From contig CM062381.1 of NCBI GenBank assembly GCA_031310005.1, positions 3,596,001-3,660,000 of the forward strand: a stretch of 64,000 nucleotides of DNA. The letters are read 5' to 3'. Origin of the DNA: Dactylellina haptotyla (taxonomy: Eukaryota > Ascomycota > Orbiliomycetes > Orbiliales > Orbiliaceae). Shown in pieces: positions 21,893 to 33,759 of this stretch. A program made the position numbers and the translations under genes. The number at the start of each line of letters is the position of its first letter. The first letter of the stretch is position 1. Under the pieces are notes generated by a model that saw only the letters and a list, made by a program, of their open reading frames with translations, was not told where the DNA came from and did no database searches.

Positions 21893-24056
21893 TCAAGTTT
21901 CCGGTGATGTTTCTACTGTGATATCTAAAATTAACCACTTAGGATTGTCGTCAGTGTACCCCTCTCTAGATGTTATTGTCCTGCCATTTCTATCCTTCTC
22001 TTCTAGATCTTCAAAAGCTTCTGTTCCATGTATGAGATACTTTGTAGGGTTGAAAGACGCATTCACAGGGAGATCAGGAAGTTCTATTTCCTCCCAAGTC
22101 TCCTGGCAAGTACACACGAAAGCCTTTACGGTATCTTCGACAATATCTGGATCGCCCACCGCACTGGAAAGCGGTATTTCCGGCTGTAACCAAAAGCTCT
22201 CTGTTGTCCCTCTACGAACCTTTATGAGAGGCTGGCCGGGGCCTGGATGAACTTTCTGGACACTCCAAGACGGTGAGAACGCATATACTCCTAAGTAAAT
22301 ATAGTCCAATGGGGATTTCTCGGATAATGTGAAAGTGAATTCGAGTTCGGTGTGCTCTTCAACTTGTAGCTTCTTCTCGGATCCCGATTCTACGGTATCT
22401 CCTTTATAATCTGTGCGTGCAACTTCAAATGTAAACCAATCGCGGTCCAAGCGATCTTCAAGATCGACCATATCGTTCTTGATTTCATTGAGAGCTCTAA
22501 ATCTCGCCACGTGATTCAGAATATATGAGACTTTAACGATCCAGTCTTTATCGTTTGTCGGGATCTTAGGTAATCTAGGAATGCGCTCTCCACCCTCGTG
22601 TATTTCGATGTCATGGAGTTTGATAACAACAACGAAAGCGGTTTTGCCAGTTGGTCCAGTTGTTTGAAAAACGAGTCCTACTGTTTTCTCCAACGTAAGT
22701 TTCAAATCATCCATCCGCTGTTCGAACTCGGCTTGATGACCCTCTGGAAACGAAACAGCCACCAATGTCTTCGAGGGCAGAGCCCAGTCTCGGAGCACTA
22801 TAGCCCCACCTTTCTCAATTTCCAGGATGCTATCCTGGTCCCGTTGGTCGAAAAGAAGCTCTGCCGTCGAGCGAAAGGCAGAATTTTCAGGACTATCCAC
22901 AACTTTAGCGCGTATTTTTGGCACCCAATCCGGTACATTGACCTGGTCTTTAGGATATACGTCGTAAGCCGCACCGACGGATACCCCTTGAGCCCACCCA
23001 ACATCTAGAACGACCTCGTAGTTATCTCGACTCAATATACGCCCCAAAGGTCTTTCTATAACAGAGTCTATACCGAGAAACATGTATTCGCCATCTCCGT
23101 GCAGCACTGGTGACTGCGTTCGGGAGCTGTTCATTCGTTTAATATTCGCCTCGACGTATTCCCTTAGCCTTGCAAAACTTGGTCTGTATAGCTTTGGCGT
23201 TTTCAACAGTGTCAATATCCAGTAAGTAAGGACACCGTGATATTCACCATCGAAATTATGTTCGGCTGCGGTTTCATCAAACTGGCAGGCTGTCAAAATA
23301 CTACACCCAGTAGGATTTGATAACCAGGATCGTTTAGCGCGAACGTCTCTGTACTCTGAAGGGAATAGCCTGTCGATTACGTCGTCTGCGGCAGAGTCGG
23401 ATGGTAATTTCTCATCGTCAAAGTCGTAGTCTCCACCTCTCGATATGTACTCCCCGATTGCGGGAGTAGAAGACCGTACACCACGACCGGAGAAACAGCT
23501 GTCAAGGACCACGTTGATTCTTAAGTTCTTCAACTCAACCATATTCTGCACGAAACGGCCGAGTTGGAAACCGGTTAGATAAGGCCCGCCATCCATGACA
23601 TCCGCAAGAACGAGAGCTGCTCCGCTAACGTAATCTCCATTTTTGTCATCTGGCTCGATTTTATCGCGCCGGATTCCGTGTCCGGAATAGTGGATATAAA
23701 CCAAGTCCCCCTCGGAGGCGTTATCGGATATATATAAGAGCTCACGCACTATATTCTCGAATATAGGGAGTTCTAATTTTGACTCCACTGGTTTACCGGC
23801 GGCTGATTCTCCAGAGGCCGAAAGTATCTTAACATGATGGAATTTTAAGCCCTGAAGATGCGTTTCGATCGCTCTGACGTCACGAACACAGCCTTTCAAG
23901 TTGTGAAATTTTACTTTCCTCTGGGTTCCAGGGATATAGGTATCGATCCCTATCAATAATGCCCAGCTGCGACTTGTTTCACCGTCTTCAGACTTCGGTT
24001 TGCTACCACTCAGCTAGCGGATTTCATATTTTGCAGGTATCTGCGTAACTTACCAT
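21893..24056 (-). CDS. Caspase-like (metacaspase-type p20) protein with DUF4384-like C-terminus, 707 aa
   Basis: The main exon is 24013-21893. The 5' end is less certain: the best model is a 3-base first exon (ATG at 24056), a 40-bp intron 24053-24014 (GTAAGT...CTAG), then 'LSGSKPKS'. Residues 17-26 'SWALLIGIDT' open a C14 caspase domain; the His of 'YSGHG' (about H113) and the Cys of 'LDSCFSGRG' (about C174) form the dyad, and 'SILTACQFDETA' follows. Residues about 300-400 are a linker with a beta-rich segment. Around 500-640 the patterns 'DYIYLGVYAF' and 'GDPDIVEDTVKAFV' resemble DUF4384, often fused to caspases. Fungal metacaspases cut after Arg/Lys; specificity here is unknown. It lies tail to tail with the TPR-CHAT gene. 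Confidence 0.85.
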
Positions 24057-24972
24057 TTGCGCAAAATAAGATAACACTCCCGTAGTTACACAAGCGAATA
24101 AACCGAGCTTTTCCAGTTAAAATTTCGGAACTTAGCTTTTCCTGACGTCCACCCCTCATGCGGCTGAGAAGCGCTTATTAAAGATATCCGGAGGACGCGA
24201 GTCAGGGCTGAACCGTCCAAATATCACACAACAACACATCGAAGAACTCACCTAAAGCGTTTCAATACTTCCATCGCGGCGGCCTATTTCACTGATCAAA
24301 GTGTCCGGGCGGCTCATAAGCCATCAATTAGGGGCTTGGCACCTAGTTGAACTAAATATCTACCTGCTCTTTGGAACTCATGGCGTCACTCTTCTCAACA
24401 AGCACACTCGGTCACTTAGTAGAATACGATGTGTTGAAACTGCGAAACTTATGATAATTTTTTTTAAACTACACGCCTTAATAAAATAAGAATGCTATTT
24501 GAATACACCATAGCACTAGGTTGGACAGGGGGGAATGGGTGAAAAATAGGGTGTGATATTGGTATAAAAGAGCGACTAGAGTTGGAGTGTATTACAAAAT
24601 AATGGAAGTATTCAGACTTGCAGAATATACAAATCTAGAATTACAGATTTTAATACTGAAAAGGAACTTTTGAAACTGCGATTTTTGGCTGCTATACCGC
24701 GGTCCGCGATATTCTCGCCAAAATCTAATTGACCTGTTGTTGCAGAAAAATAAATGCTTCCAATCTCAGATACAAAAAGACCGAACGCCGGATTCTCTGC
24801 AAGTCTGAATATCCCCAATCATTTAAGTTTGAATCCATTAGAGAGCGAGGGGGGTTGTAATTTATAAAGGAGTGACTAAAAGTGGAATCTTATAATCGAA
24901 GCTGGATTTAAATGATCCAACATGCCTGAGCTGCGCGTTTCCCCCGAGAGCAGTTGTTCGCATTCCCACACC
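24057..24972. other. Intergenic, promoter side of the caspase-like gene
   Basis: No supported gene. Short frames on both strands. The first 250 bp are the likely promoter of the caspase-like gene; the AT-rich part at 24480-24660 has no recognisable repeat. Confidence 0.5.
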
Positions 24973-25576
24973 TTAAGCAGGTGGGAGTGGTCTGCATCGA
25001 ACGCTACGGGCGTGGTTGCGGACCAAGATCCTGAGGTTCTTGATGTATGGTCGCACAAAATCAGTAAAGCTGCCGTCACTGCCAGCTAATCTGTCGACAT
25101 CATTGTTGTCGTTGGCTCCTTGGCAATCGGATTGACTGTGGCCGTTCCAATGAACTGTTAGATTCTATCCTGCTAAATTTTGATATTTAGTGATTCGGAT
25201 ACTTACCGGAAAAATGTGCATCGGTTGTTACCGAAACCGTCGGCAGACTCAACGTTGTCCCTGATTCCTTTGCGCAATTTATCTGAAATGCCATTGTTAG
25301 TAAGATTAAGGATGCCTTAAGATTTATTTTACTTGATAATTATCAAGCTGGACTGGGAGGATTGAGCTACTTACGGCATGTGTTGAGTGGGACGTCAACG
25401 GCTTCTCTGACTCCTCCGAAATTCTTGTTGCTGTATACGGTGATAGTTTGAATGGTCACCTGTCTGGCGTCAAGTTGATTGATGGCGATAATCTCGTCTA
25501 CGTCGAGTGGGGCGGACATGACACCAGTGGTGGTGGCAAGGAGGAAGGCAACAACTGGAATGATGGAGAACTTCAT
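24973..25576 (-). CDS. Small secreted beta/gamma-crystallin-like protein, 146 aa, three exons
   Basis: Exons: 25576-25375, 25282-25207, 25135-24973; phases agree (1 then 2) and the length is a multiple of three. Signal peptide at residues 1-21 ('VVAFLLATTTGVMSA'). The mature part reads 'ITVYSNKNFGGVREAVDV', 'TCHKLRKGIRDNVES', 'CTFFRQSDCQG', 'LAGSDGSFTDF'. This alternation resembles small fungal secreted proteins with a crystallin-like Greek-key unit. The last acceptor (CCACAG) was chosen over a closer CAG because only it gives the family-like Cys pattern and the long frame to 24973; the closer site would end at 25100. Its role outside the cell is unknown. Confidence 0.7.
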
Positions 25577-28525
25577 ATTGGCTATGCTGGACTTCGATTA
25601 GAAGATGCGTAGAAGAAGAAAGAAATTTGATAGTTTATTAAACCGTTAGAAGAAGAGAAAGGTGCTTGTAAAGATGGAAGAAAGGGAATTGGATGATGAG
25701 TGAAATAGAACTTTGAAGGGCAACATCAGGAGATATTTATACACTATTTACATCAACGCCTCCAGTTCCAAGAGTGCCCAGTTTGATGATGCTGAGAGAT
25801 CAATTCATTTCTTGGTACGGTATATCACGAAGGTGAACAGTAATCGGCTGTGAAGGCCTTGCTTCACTTCAACAGAGAGATGTGTTGAGTGCTGGTTAAT
25901 GTTGGATGCAGGGTCCTATTCCCCCCGGACCAGGTCCTGTCAACGTGGAGCACTAGCCTCTTTGGGGCGAGCTGTCGAGGCTGAAAAAATTGCGAAAGCG
26001 ATTTGATTGGTCAACTGCCGATTTCCAAACCGCTAAGATAATATCTTCTAGATACTATTGAATTACTTGCATTTTTTGAGCGGATAAAGGGGTGGGGATT
26101 CCCTTTTCGAGCCTCTGCTTACCAAATTTTTGGAATTATCGTGCGTAATGCCATGATTGGCTGGAACCGCGGGATCACATAAGGCGGTTCCTAAGGCATC
26201 TCCAAAGAAATCGAAGGACAATAACCATGTCAACCATAATCTGGTCAATTGAGCCGATATGGCTAAGCCATACCGTTGGGACAGCGGGAAGGTTATATTG
26301 ACTTCAATAACGTGCATGATATCATTCACAAACATTGGCACAGGAAAGCTTTCAGCCCTAATAGGCAAACTCCTCTCTCCAATATAGTCTATCCCAACAC
26401 TCCGTGCTTCGGGAGGGCTTAGTAACAGATTGTTCCCCACCGACACCTGACACTGTGCTCCTTTCTAAACAAAAACATTTGGAATCAACTCTTCGAGCCC
26501 TAATTGAACCTCCCGGTGACACAAAAGGGTCCATGCAGGGACTGGCCTTAGCGAGATTTGGAATTTGTTTATTATCGAAACGATACTTTTTTATTGGAGA
26601 GCCTTCCCGAACGGTCGGATTGCATAGCCGCGCATTCATGCTATCATACGGAGAGGCCTCTGCTTGGTCTCGGACTTAAGCTCGGCAAGGCAGTCTTTCG
26701 CTATAGATATATATAATCAAAGGCTCGGAATTCATGCGATACACTGGGGGCCGTGCCAGCCTAAACAATGTGTTTCTATAGTTTTCCCATCATCTTTGAT
26801 GAAGCTGGAGAGATCTAAAGCTCTCAAACCTCAAAACACTGCTATTACCGAGATTGTTATGGGACTCTTCCGTCTCGGCGTGAGAAACTTTCACCTTGAT
26901 AAAAAAACAATTCTAGTCATGAAAATGTATGGCTCCGGGCTGCATATGCCGTTCCTAGATTTGAAAGTCTTCCCGGTTCTTGAAAACGCTACGTTCTATT
27001 ACACCGAGAATATTCGGACTTGTAGACAACTATGCTATAAATGGCCACCACGAAGGCTGCACAATGGCTGGGCATGCACTTGATTCAAATTCTCGAGGTT
27101 AGATCGAATGACTGCATTGTAAGCAGACTGCATTGTACATGAGTCGCGCAGGTGTCACTAGTTTGACAGTGTTATTAAAGTGGCTGTTGAACATCATCCG
27201 AATACCCAGTTACCAAGGTTGGGGCTCTCATACCATCAACCTGCCCCACAGACCTCCGCATTTCTGTGACGGCTACTCAGCTCGCGACCACGTCAGCCGA
27301 GTATCCTTTCCTTTCAATTATGCCCCCTTTTCAGATGGAAAATTTAGCCGCTGGTTTCGTTCTCTCTCTTTATTTGTTTTTTCTCTGATATTTAAGATCT
27401 CGACCCTATTATTATCGCATGCATATGCTTCACTCCTCGAGAAAATTAGCGCTTTATTGCTGCTCCTTCTCGTACGAAATATATCTGGGCAGGCCGGTGA
27501 AAGGGTCGACATGTTAAATATGTATCCTGATTTTTTACGGTAAGAGTGTAACTTCTGAGTGTGTCCATGTATCCATCCGGGATACGACAAGGAAAATAGG
27601 AGATCAAAACGCCTTATGCCTACCCACTAGCACTTTGTAAAGGAATCCCCTTTGATCGCAGGACTTGAGAAATTCAACCTTGGACCCCCATGCATCGCCA
27701 AGCACAGAGACCCATTTGTGATTATCTGAAATGAAATGAATATCTACCATCTACGTGCTCAAGCGTCGAATAAATGCTAATTATAAAAACAAATTGCGAA
27801 GCAAAGATTAAGTTTGAATGATAATTTTTATGCTTAATCCACTTCACTTATGCACAGACGTCTCTCTGTCTCTTCCATACTCAGCCGCAATGGAAGCAAA
27901 GAGTACAGTCGTGCTTGCGCTAGTCATGACACCGCATAGACGTATTTTGAATAGAGGTTGCTTTTGCACCCAACTTTGTTTCCATGTTTTGCAGACCCAA
28001 CCGCTGTCCAGCCGAGAAATTTACCATAACCGGCACCGTTAACCGTGTAACCCGAGGGCTAGTTCTCATTTATAAACCCAGCAATTGGATCTTTGGAGTC
28101 TTGACCAAATTGGCCAAATCATAACCCAGACCTGGAAAATTTTCAGATCCACCAGCAGCAATCAAGCAACCGCATGCTCCGCCACATTGCAATACCAGCA
28201 GGTGCAGTCTCAAAATCCAGACCGAAAATGGTTAGAAGATTGCAGGAGGTGCGCTGGGAGGCCGCCGTGGGCGATTCACTCGAAGTTGGGAAGGAGCCAT
28301 GCAACGCAAAACAGGCCACCACTTTCCAACAGGCTCCCAAGCTGCCTCCAACACCGCCAGTTGCGGTTGGAGCGACAGCAGCAGCTCCAACCGCAACTTC
28401 GCCCTTCACCACTATCACCATCAGCTTCAACATCCAATCCTCACAACCTCACCTCCCTCTTCACCACCATCACTACACCCACTCCTCCCCTCCTCCCCCG
28501 TCCCCTCTCCATCTCTACTTTCACA
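25577..28525. other. Long gene-poor region (2.9 kb) with weak ORFs
   Basis: Frames of 90-140 codons exist (for example 26664-27083 on the plus strand and 26063-26446 on the minus strand) but overlap others and show no known domain. The sequence before 28526 is C-rich and encodes Pro/Ser-rich frames, probably the 5' leader of the next gene. No RNA gene or clear repeat was seen. Confidence 0.45.
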
Positions 28526-29197
28526 ATGCAGAGCTCAATCGACTCAGAAACCCTCGCCCTGCAAACCCTCTCCTCCCTCTCCGCCCGCCTCGCCCGCATA
28601 GAACACGCCCTCGTCGGCACCCCAGCCCTCACCCCGCAAAACACATCCACCCCTCTCTCCCTGCATGCTGCAAAAATCAACCACCGCGACCACTCTATCC
28701 GCGCCCGTCTCTCCGCGCTCGAAGCAGCCCTCACCCGTCTAGCAAACCACTCCAAACCCGTCCACGACCTGCTGAGTCTACATGCCGCGTACCCGGAAAT
28801 CTTCATCGACGTGCTCCCAACGATCCAATTACCCCCCTCGGGCGGCCTGTCGATTGAAGAGAAAGCCGCGGTGGTGCTCTCTTCGGCGCCTGGCGTGCAA
28901 TCTGTCAACAGCCAGCTGGTTTCCCTGCGCGACCTGCCGGTGCCCGACGTGGACACCTCTGTTAAGCTCGTCGGGCTACAGCCGCGCCTTGATAAGCTGG
29001 TGGTCATGCAGGAAATGCAAGCGCGGGAAATGGCGGACCTGCGAAGACGCAGTTTGAAGGTTTTGGAGCGGTGGTATGAAGTCGGTGTTGAAGGGGTGAA
29101 CGAGTGTTTCGCCGAGTGGGACGAGCGCGTCGCGAAGTGTGAGAGGGTGGTTCGGCGGATGACTGCGGAGAATGGTGAGGAAGAGGAAGGGGAGTGA
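28526..29197 (+). CDS. RO-10-like dynactin p24 subunit, 223 aa
   Basis: I chose the ATG at 28526 ('MQSSIDSETLALQTL'); the frame is open upstream to 28085 but that part is low-complexity Ser/Pro/Gln-rich and looks like a leader. The protein is helical and rich in Leu, Ala, Glu and Arg with coiled-coil propensity ('LSARLARIEHAL', 'RLSALEAALTRL', 'REMADLRRRSLKVLERW'), ending in an acidic 'EEEEGE'. Length and pattern fit the dynactin subunit 3/p24 family, called RO-10 in Neurospora, a shoulder part of the dynactin complex that helps dynein move nuclei. Codons end mainly in C or G, as in conserved genes. The assignment comes from overall pattern rather than a diagnostic motif. Confidence 0.7.
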   Translation: MQSSIDSETLALQTLSSLSARLARIEHALVGTPALTPQNTSTPLSLHAAKINHRDHSIRARLSALEAALTRLANHSKPVHDLLSLHAAYPEIFIDVLPTIQLPPSGGLSIEEKAAVVLSSAPGVQSVNSQLVSLRDLPVPDVDTSVKLVGLQPRLDKLVVMQEMQAREMADLRRRSLKVLERWYEVGVEGVNECFAEWDERVAKCERVVRRMTAENGEEEEGE

Positions 29198-29925
29198 AGA
29201 GGACAGATGGTGGGTTAGTAGGAGGGAAGGAAGGAAGGAGTTTTGGATATATATCTATATCCTATCTATGCGCAGCTTAGAGATATCTGCTGTGGTATAC
29301 CAATGCCCTTTGATGTCATGGATGTACTGAAGTATAACGGGCGGATGGTTGTATGCATCTCAGGTCAAAATCCGAGGCCGTCTCATGCGAAAGCGGGAGA
29401 TTCGATCCACTCGACGCCTGGATCATGCCGAAATGCTGATCTAAAACAAGGCCGAAGCACCGCCCACGGGATAGAACAGGTTTTGATCAAATATATTGGA
29501 TGGAAGAACGATAGGTCTATAAATGGGGTCATTACATTGCATTATCCACCTCACCCCCATGCAAAGTAGGAAAACCTGTAAATAATGTACAAAAGGAAAT
29601 GAATATGCAATGTAAACATTTAAATAAAGATAAAAACTCCGTGCTAATGAGTTCAACCAAATGAATGTATGAAGTGCCGGTCCGATATAATAAAATTGTA
29701 AGTATCCAAGGCATGCCCAAAAATCCGATGCCGAGTAATTAGGGGGGAAAGGTTAATACGCCGCCCAAAAAAAAGGAGTCTTCTAAACCCACAAGGAGAG
29801 GTATTTTTAGTATCCAATAGCAAAAAAACACCACCATAACAATCCTGCATCCTTCCAGTGTATCCAGATGTAAATAACCCCCATCTACTCTTATTCTATA
29901 CCTTTAAATACCGACCCGAATTTCT
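29198..29925. other. Intergenic between convergent genes
   Basis: The 3' flank of RO-10 (a short GGAA repeat at about 29221-29239) and of the transporter. No supported gene. A B-box-like 'GATTCGATCC' at about 29400 has no tRNA fold around it. Confidence 0.5.
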
Positions 29926-31766
29926 CTAATGATGACCCCCGCTAGCGCTAAAGAAAATATTCATAGTCAAGCAAATCGTCATAACCACAAATCCGTACCC
30001 CATCAATACCGCCGCACCGCGTCTCAACCACCGCCGGATCATTACGCTCTCCCTCTCAACTCCCGGCGGGAGAATGACACCATCGCCGTCCTCATCGCTG
30101 CTCTCGTCGTCGCTACCTTCGCCGACATGGTTGATCTTGTTCGCACCGGGACCCGGTCGCGCGATTCGCCAGTAAAACAGACCCGGAAGAATGAAGGAAA
30201 TCGAAGTCGATCCCGTTGATCCAACGTACGCTAGTACTCGCTCGAGGCTGCTGACAGTCATGGCAGTGACATAAGTCGATACGATGAGGATGGTCGAGAT
30301 GATGGCGAATCGCATATCACTCATGTCGGCTCCGGGTGCAGGGGTAGCAGAAGCTGGGCGTCCGGCGATGGGGAGGGCGATTGGCTTCGAAGGCCGCCAT
30401 TTGAGGATATTGTGGATTGATGCTCTGCATGGGTGTATTTGGAGAGGGTAGGAAAACATGACGAGAACGACTATGGCGGCACGACCGATTGTTGAGGCGA
30501 TGGATTCGCGGTCTGGAAAACCGACATTGGTCAGTATTTTTCGAATATAAAGTGGGATATGACAGAATATCATATAACTTACACATAGCGATGATGTTAC
30601 CACCAACGTTATCGCCGAACGAGAGGTAGCCGGTGATCGCGACGAGGATATAAATGCTGGCAGCGATACCAATAGACGCAAAAACGACACCCTTAGTCTG
30701 CTTCTTCGAATTATCCTTGATTTCGTTCAATATCGAGAACATCTATTTAACAAACCATTAGCATATTATCCTTATAACGCACAATGAGTTTAAATTTGTG
30801 GGGAAAGCTCACATTCTGATGGCAGGTGTAAGCGAACACCATAATTGGAAAGCTGGAGAAGAATGTAACGGCGCCAGCCCACTGGAAGTAATGAACGTCT
30901 CCGCGCTCTTCCAGGGTATCGCCCTTCAAAAAGTGCGCGAGCACGATAATAACCAAATATCCGATGGAAACGAGCGCGATGAAGGAGGTGTATTTCAGCG
31001 AATCGAGGCGGCGGAGGAAGGAGATGGGAATCATGATTAACATGAACCCGGTGATCCAGAAATGCCGGTCAACGAGGTACGACACGTCCGCCGCACCGGA
31101 CCACAGCCCGATAGCCACCTGGGGCATCAGGTCTCCGATGATGATGAGGTAGCTGATGGCTACTCCGAAGCATTTGATCGCGATCGCACCGTCGAATACA
31201 ATGGCCGCGGAAGGGTATGTGAGCTGGGAGAGGGTGAAGAAGGAGGCGGTTCCGCGGTCGACGTATCGCGCGCATCGGGTTTGTAAGTAGAGGCCGAATC
31301 CTGCTGCGAAGCCGGAGAAGAGGATAGTGAATATGCCGAGAAACATGCCCATGTGGGACATGGCGAGCGGCATAGCGAGGACGCCAGCGCCAACAACTAT
31401 AGGTTCCTTCCTGTTAGCATACATTCACTCTCATCACAAGATAGTGATAATATATATATAGCAAGAGATGTAACGCACTTGTGTTTAGTAAGTTTACGAC
31501 CGAACTTGCAAAGGAAGCTTCGCCGCGGTAGGTATTGCTGGTCGACTTTCGCCGTCTCAGCGGCCTAGAATATTCGCACGTGCACGTTAGCATTCGCCCA
31601 AAGATCCGATCTAGTGTACATAGTATAGCGTCATAAATTACCTCCGGCTGTTGCTCCGACTGCCTATCGTGCTACTCATAGTGGAGCCTCTGCTGACTGG
31701 CCTCGAGCCTGCGTCGTTGCTGGTGCTGGGGATCGCGGAGTACTCGACCGCGAGCGAGGACGACAT
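29926..31766 (-). CDS. Vacuolar amino-acid transporter, AAAP/SLC38 family (AVT-like), 513 aa, five exons
   Basis: Exons: 31766-31642, 31564-31479, 31396-30813, 30742-30583, 30512-29926; every phase agrees and the sum is a multiple of three. A Ser-rich N-terminal tail of about 60 residues precedes 'ASFASSVVNLLNTIVGAGVLAMP', the signature first helix of the AAAP family (split by intron 2). About ten to eleven hydrophobic helices follow, including 'FHxNQ'-like 'YTCHQN' and 'VAITGYLSFGDNV'. A long cytosolic acidic loop lies before the last two helices ('GEGSDDESSDEDGDG'). AVT5/6/7 proteins in yeast export amino acids from the vacuole; the substrate here is inferred. The gene lies in a conserved-looking stretch. 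Confidence 0.88.
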
Positions 31767-33759
31767 TGTGGTACTGTCTTTCCCGCCCTAATAGGGAGAA
31801 TCCGGGGTAACCAAAGGGGAAAAGAATCCACCGCTTAAACAACCCTAAATCGAACGTCGAGAGAATAGATAGACCGCCAGTCTGGATTTCCGTTTGTCGG
31901 TATCGTAGAGTTTGGGTTTTGTATTGAACGTGGGCACGGATGCGTCTCCCCTGAAAAAGCTTGCTCTGCCCGGGTGTCGACGTAAGCGCTGCGTGTGCGT
32001 GTGCGATGAAACAGGAACCTTAGAAAACCGTGTTCGGCCTCGAAGCTCGCCCGAGGATCCAGTGAAACCAAAAGTCCGAAGTCGGATAGAATCGAAAGGA
32101 GGAAGATGAAAAGTCGAAGGAGACGAAGGGTGCAACGGTGTCAAAACGAGTGACGAGAAGGATGGCGGTGGTTTGTTTGTTCGCGGTGAGAAATGCTGAG
32201 CGTCGGTTGGTATTTTATTAAACTGCGTCTTTCAGGGGTGCCGTGCCCTCTCTCCAACGCAGGCTCGATTACTATTAATGCAACAGACGACACGACAGAA
32301 GTCCCCTGCGAGTAAGCCGTTCTGTATATATACGCTGCGTATGGTGACAATATCCCGTCTGCCGGTGTACCGATCGAAGTGCGGTCGTGTGATGAGAAGA
32401 AGAGAAGAGTATCTCAGTAATTAATCTTGTCTCTTCGAATTAATTAAGAGGCCTAATTAGCTGGTTGGGGGGCCACCAGCACTTTTAAACGTCTCCACAC
32501 GACCAGAATCCAGGAACAAGAAAAGAAGGGAAAAAGGAAAAAAAGACTTCAGATTCAACGGCGGAGAGAAGGAAAAGGGCCCAGCGGATGTGGCCGTTCT
32601 CTGTTTAGTGCATTCGTCATACACCGTCGGTGGGCCCCTTGCCTTTGTTACCTACTTCCCAGGTCGTCTCTCGTCTGGGTTACTCAAACGGCATCTGCAA
32701 TCGACACAGGCTGAAACGACACCGCCGCAGACCCGCCCGGCCAGGTTTCGAGATCGTGAACAAGCCCTCTCTTGGTGTTCTTCTTCGTTTTCCTATTGCC
32801 CGCTTGCGGATACCGGCTGTTTCGAGGTGATCGTTCTCCCACAGCCCAGAATCAGACGCCACAGTCGATATACGAGTATGTACTCATGTATTAATATTGT
32901 AGACACACTTGTCAGCTGGCCCGTCAACAGTTGACGGCCAGCACGCCAGACCTGCAGAGAACGCACAAGACGGATGGGCGTGTGCTGTGGGTCACTCGAA
33001 TCAAGAACTAGCGGACACCCGAATACAGGTATAACAGGTGTCGGCTAAGTGCGGCCCAGAGTCTAATCCCCATCTCCCAAAGGCACCAGCCTGCTCTCAC
33101 TCCTCGTAATCGGCAATATCATGTTCATCCTATAGGGCAGGAAAGACTACCGGAGAAAACACCCACATCTGAATACGACGACTGCGTTTAAAGTTTTGTG
33201 AATTTCACTCGTTCGGAGCCAAGTTTCCACAAGGACAGTTCCTAGTAATTCGTAACAGTATGCTCAAATCAATCGCTAGACCGAGCTGTCAACGGCAACG
33301 GACGTCTTGGTCCTTTTAGTGCCAGTTATTCTTAGAACTATTATTTGTTCCATTCGTTCTTGGGCTCTTGGTATGCGGGGGGATAAAGAGGAACCTCGCA
33401 ATACGTGAACACCCGTTAACCTCCGTCTATCAGAGGTAACAAGGAACTTTTTAATCTAAACACAAGGTTTTCTTCGCTTCCTTTTGGTTATCACAAATTG
33501 TATTTTATTTCCTTTTTTTGTTCCATAAGGGAAGTCAGCTTCGCTACCGACCAAAGCCATTCTTGGGGAAAGAAAAAAAAAACAAGCATACAAAAACGGC
33601 GCTACCAACAAAGGTGGGTGCTTGCTTGCTTTAAACCTCCAGAATAGAGTTCCAATTTATTTTTCTTTTGTCCCAAAATCCCAAGATGTTAGGTAATAAC
33701 AAACATGCACGACCCTAATGAAAAGAAAAAGAGAGAGAAAGTCGAGCACACGTAGTCCT
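31767..33759. other. Intergenic, 2.0 kb between transporter promoter and transaldolase 3' end
   Basis: Several overlapping frames of 60-115 codons without motifs. The first kilobase is likely the promoter and leader of the transporter. Near 33440-33600 the sequence is rich in homopolymer A and T runs. No RNA gene recognised. Confidence 0.5.

Noticed and set aside
25100-25169. Alternative last exon of the crystallin-like gene using a nearer CAG
   Set aside because: It yields a Ser/Gln/Arg-rich tail without the family Cys; the CCACAG acceptor gives a longer family-like end.
26063-27083. Frames of 90-140 codons on both strands
   Set aside because: They overlap each other, show no domain or signal peptide, and several lack a real ATG.
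28174-28857. Long Pro/His/Arg-rich frame overlapping RO-10
   Set aside because: It is an out-of-frame shadow of the C-rich RO-10 leader and coding region.
29385-29415. B-box-like GATTCGATCC
   Set aside because: No A box at the right distance and no cloverleaf; probably chance.
31853-32144. Overlapping frames upstream of the transporter
   Set aside because: Both strands open in GC-rich leader sequence; composition effect rather than genes.
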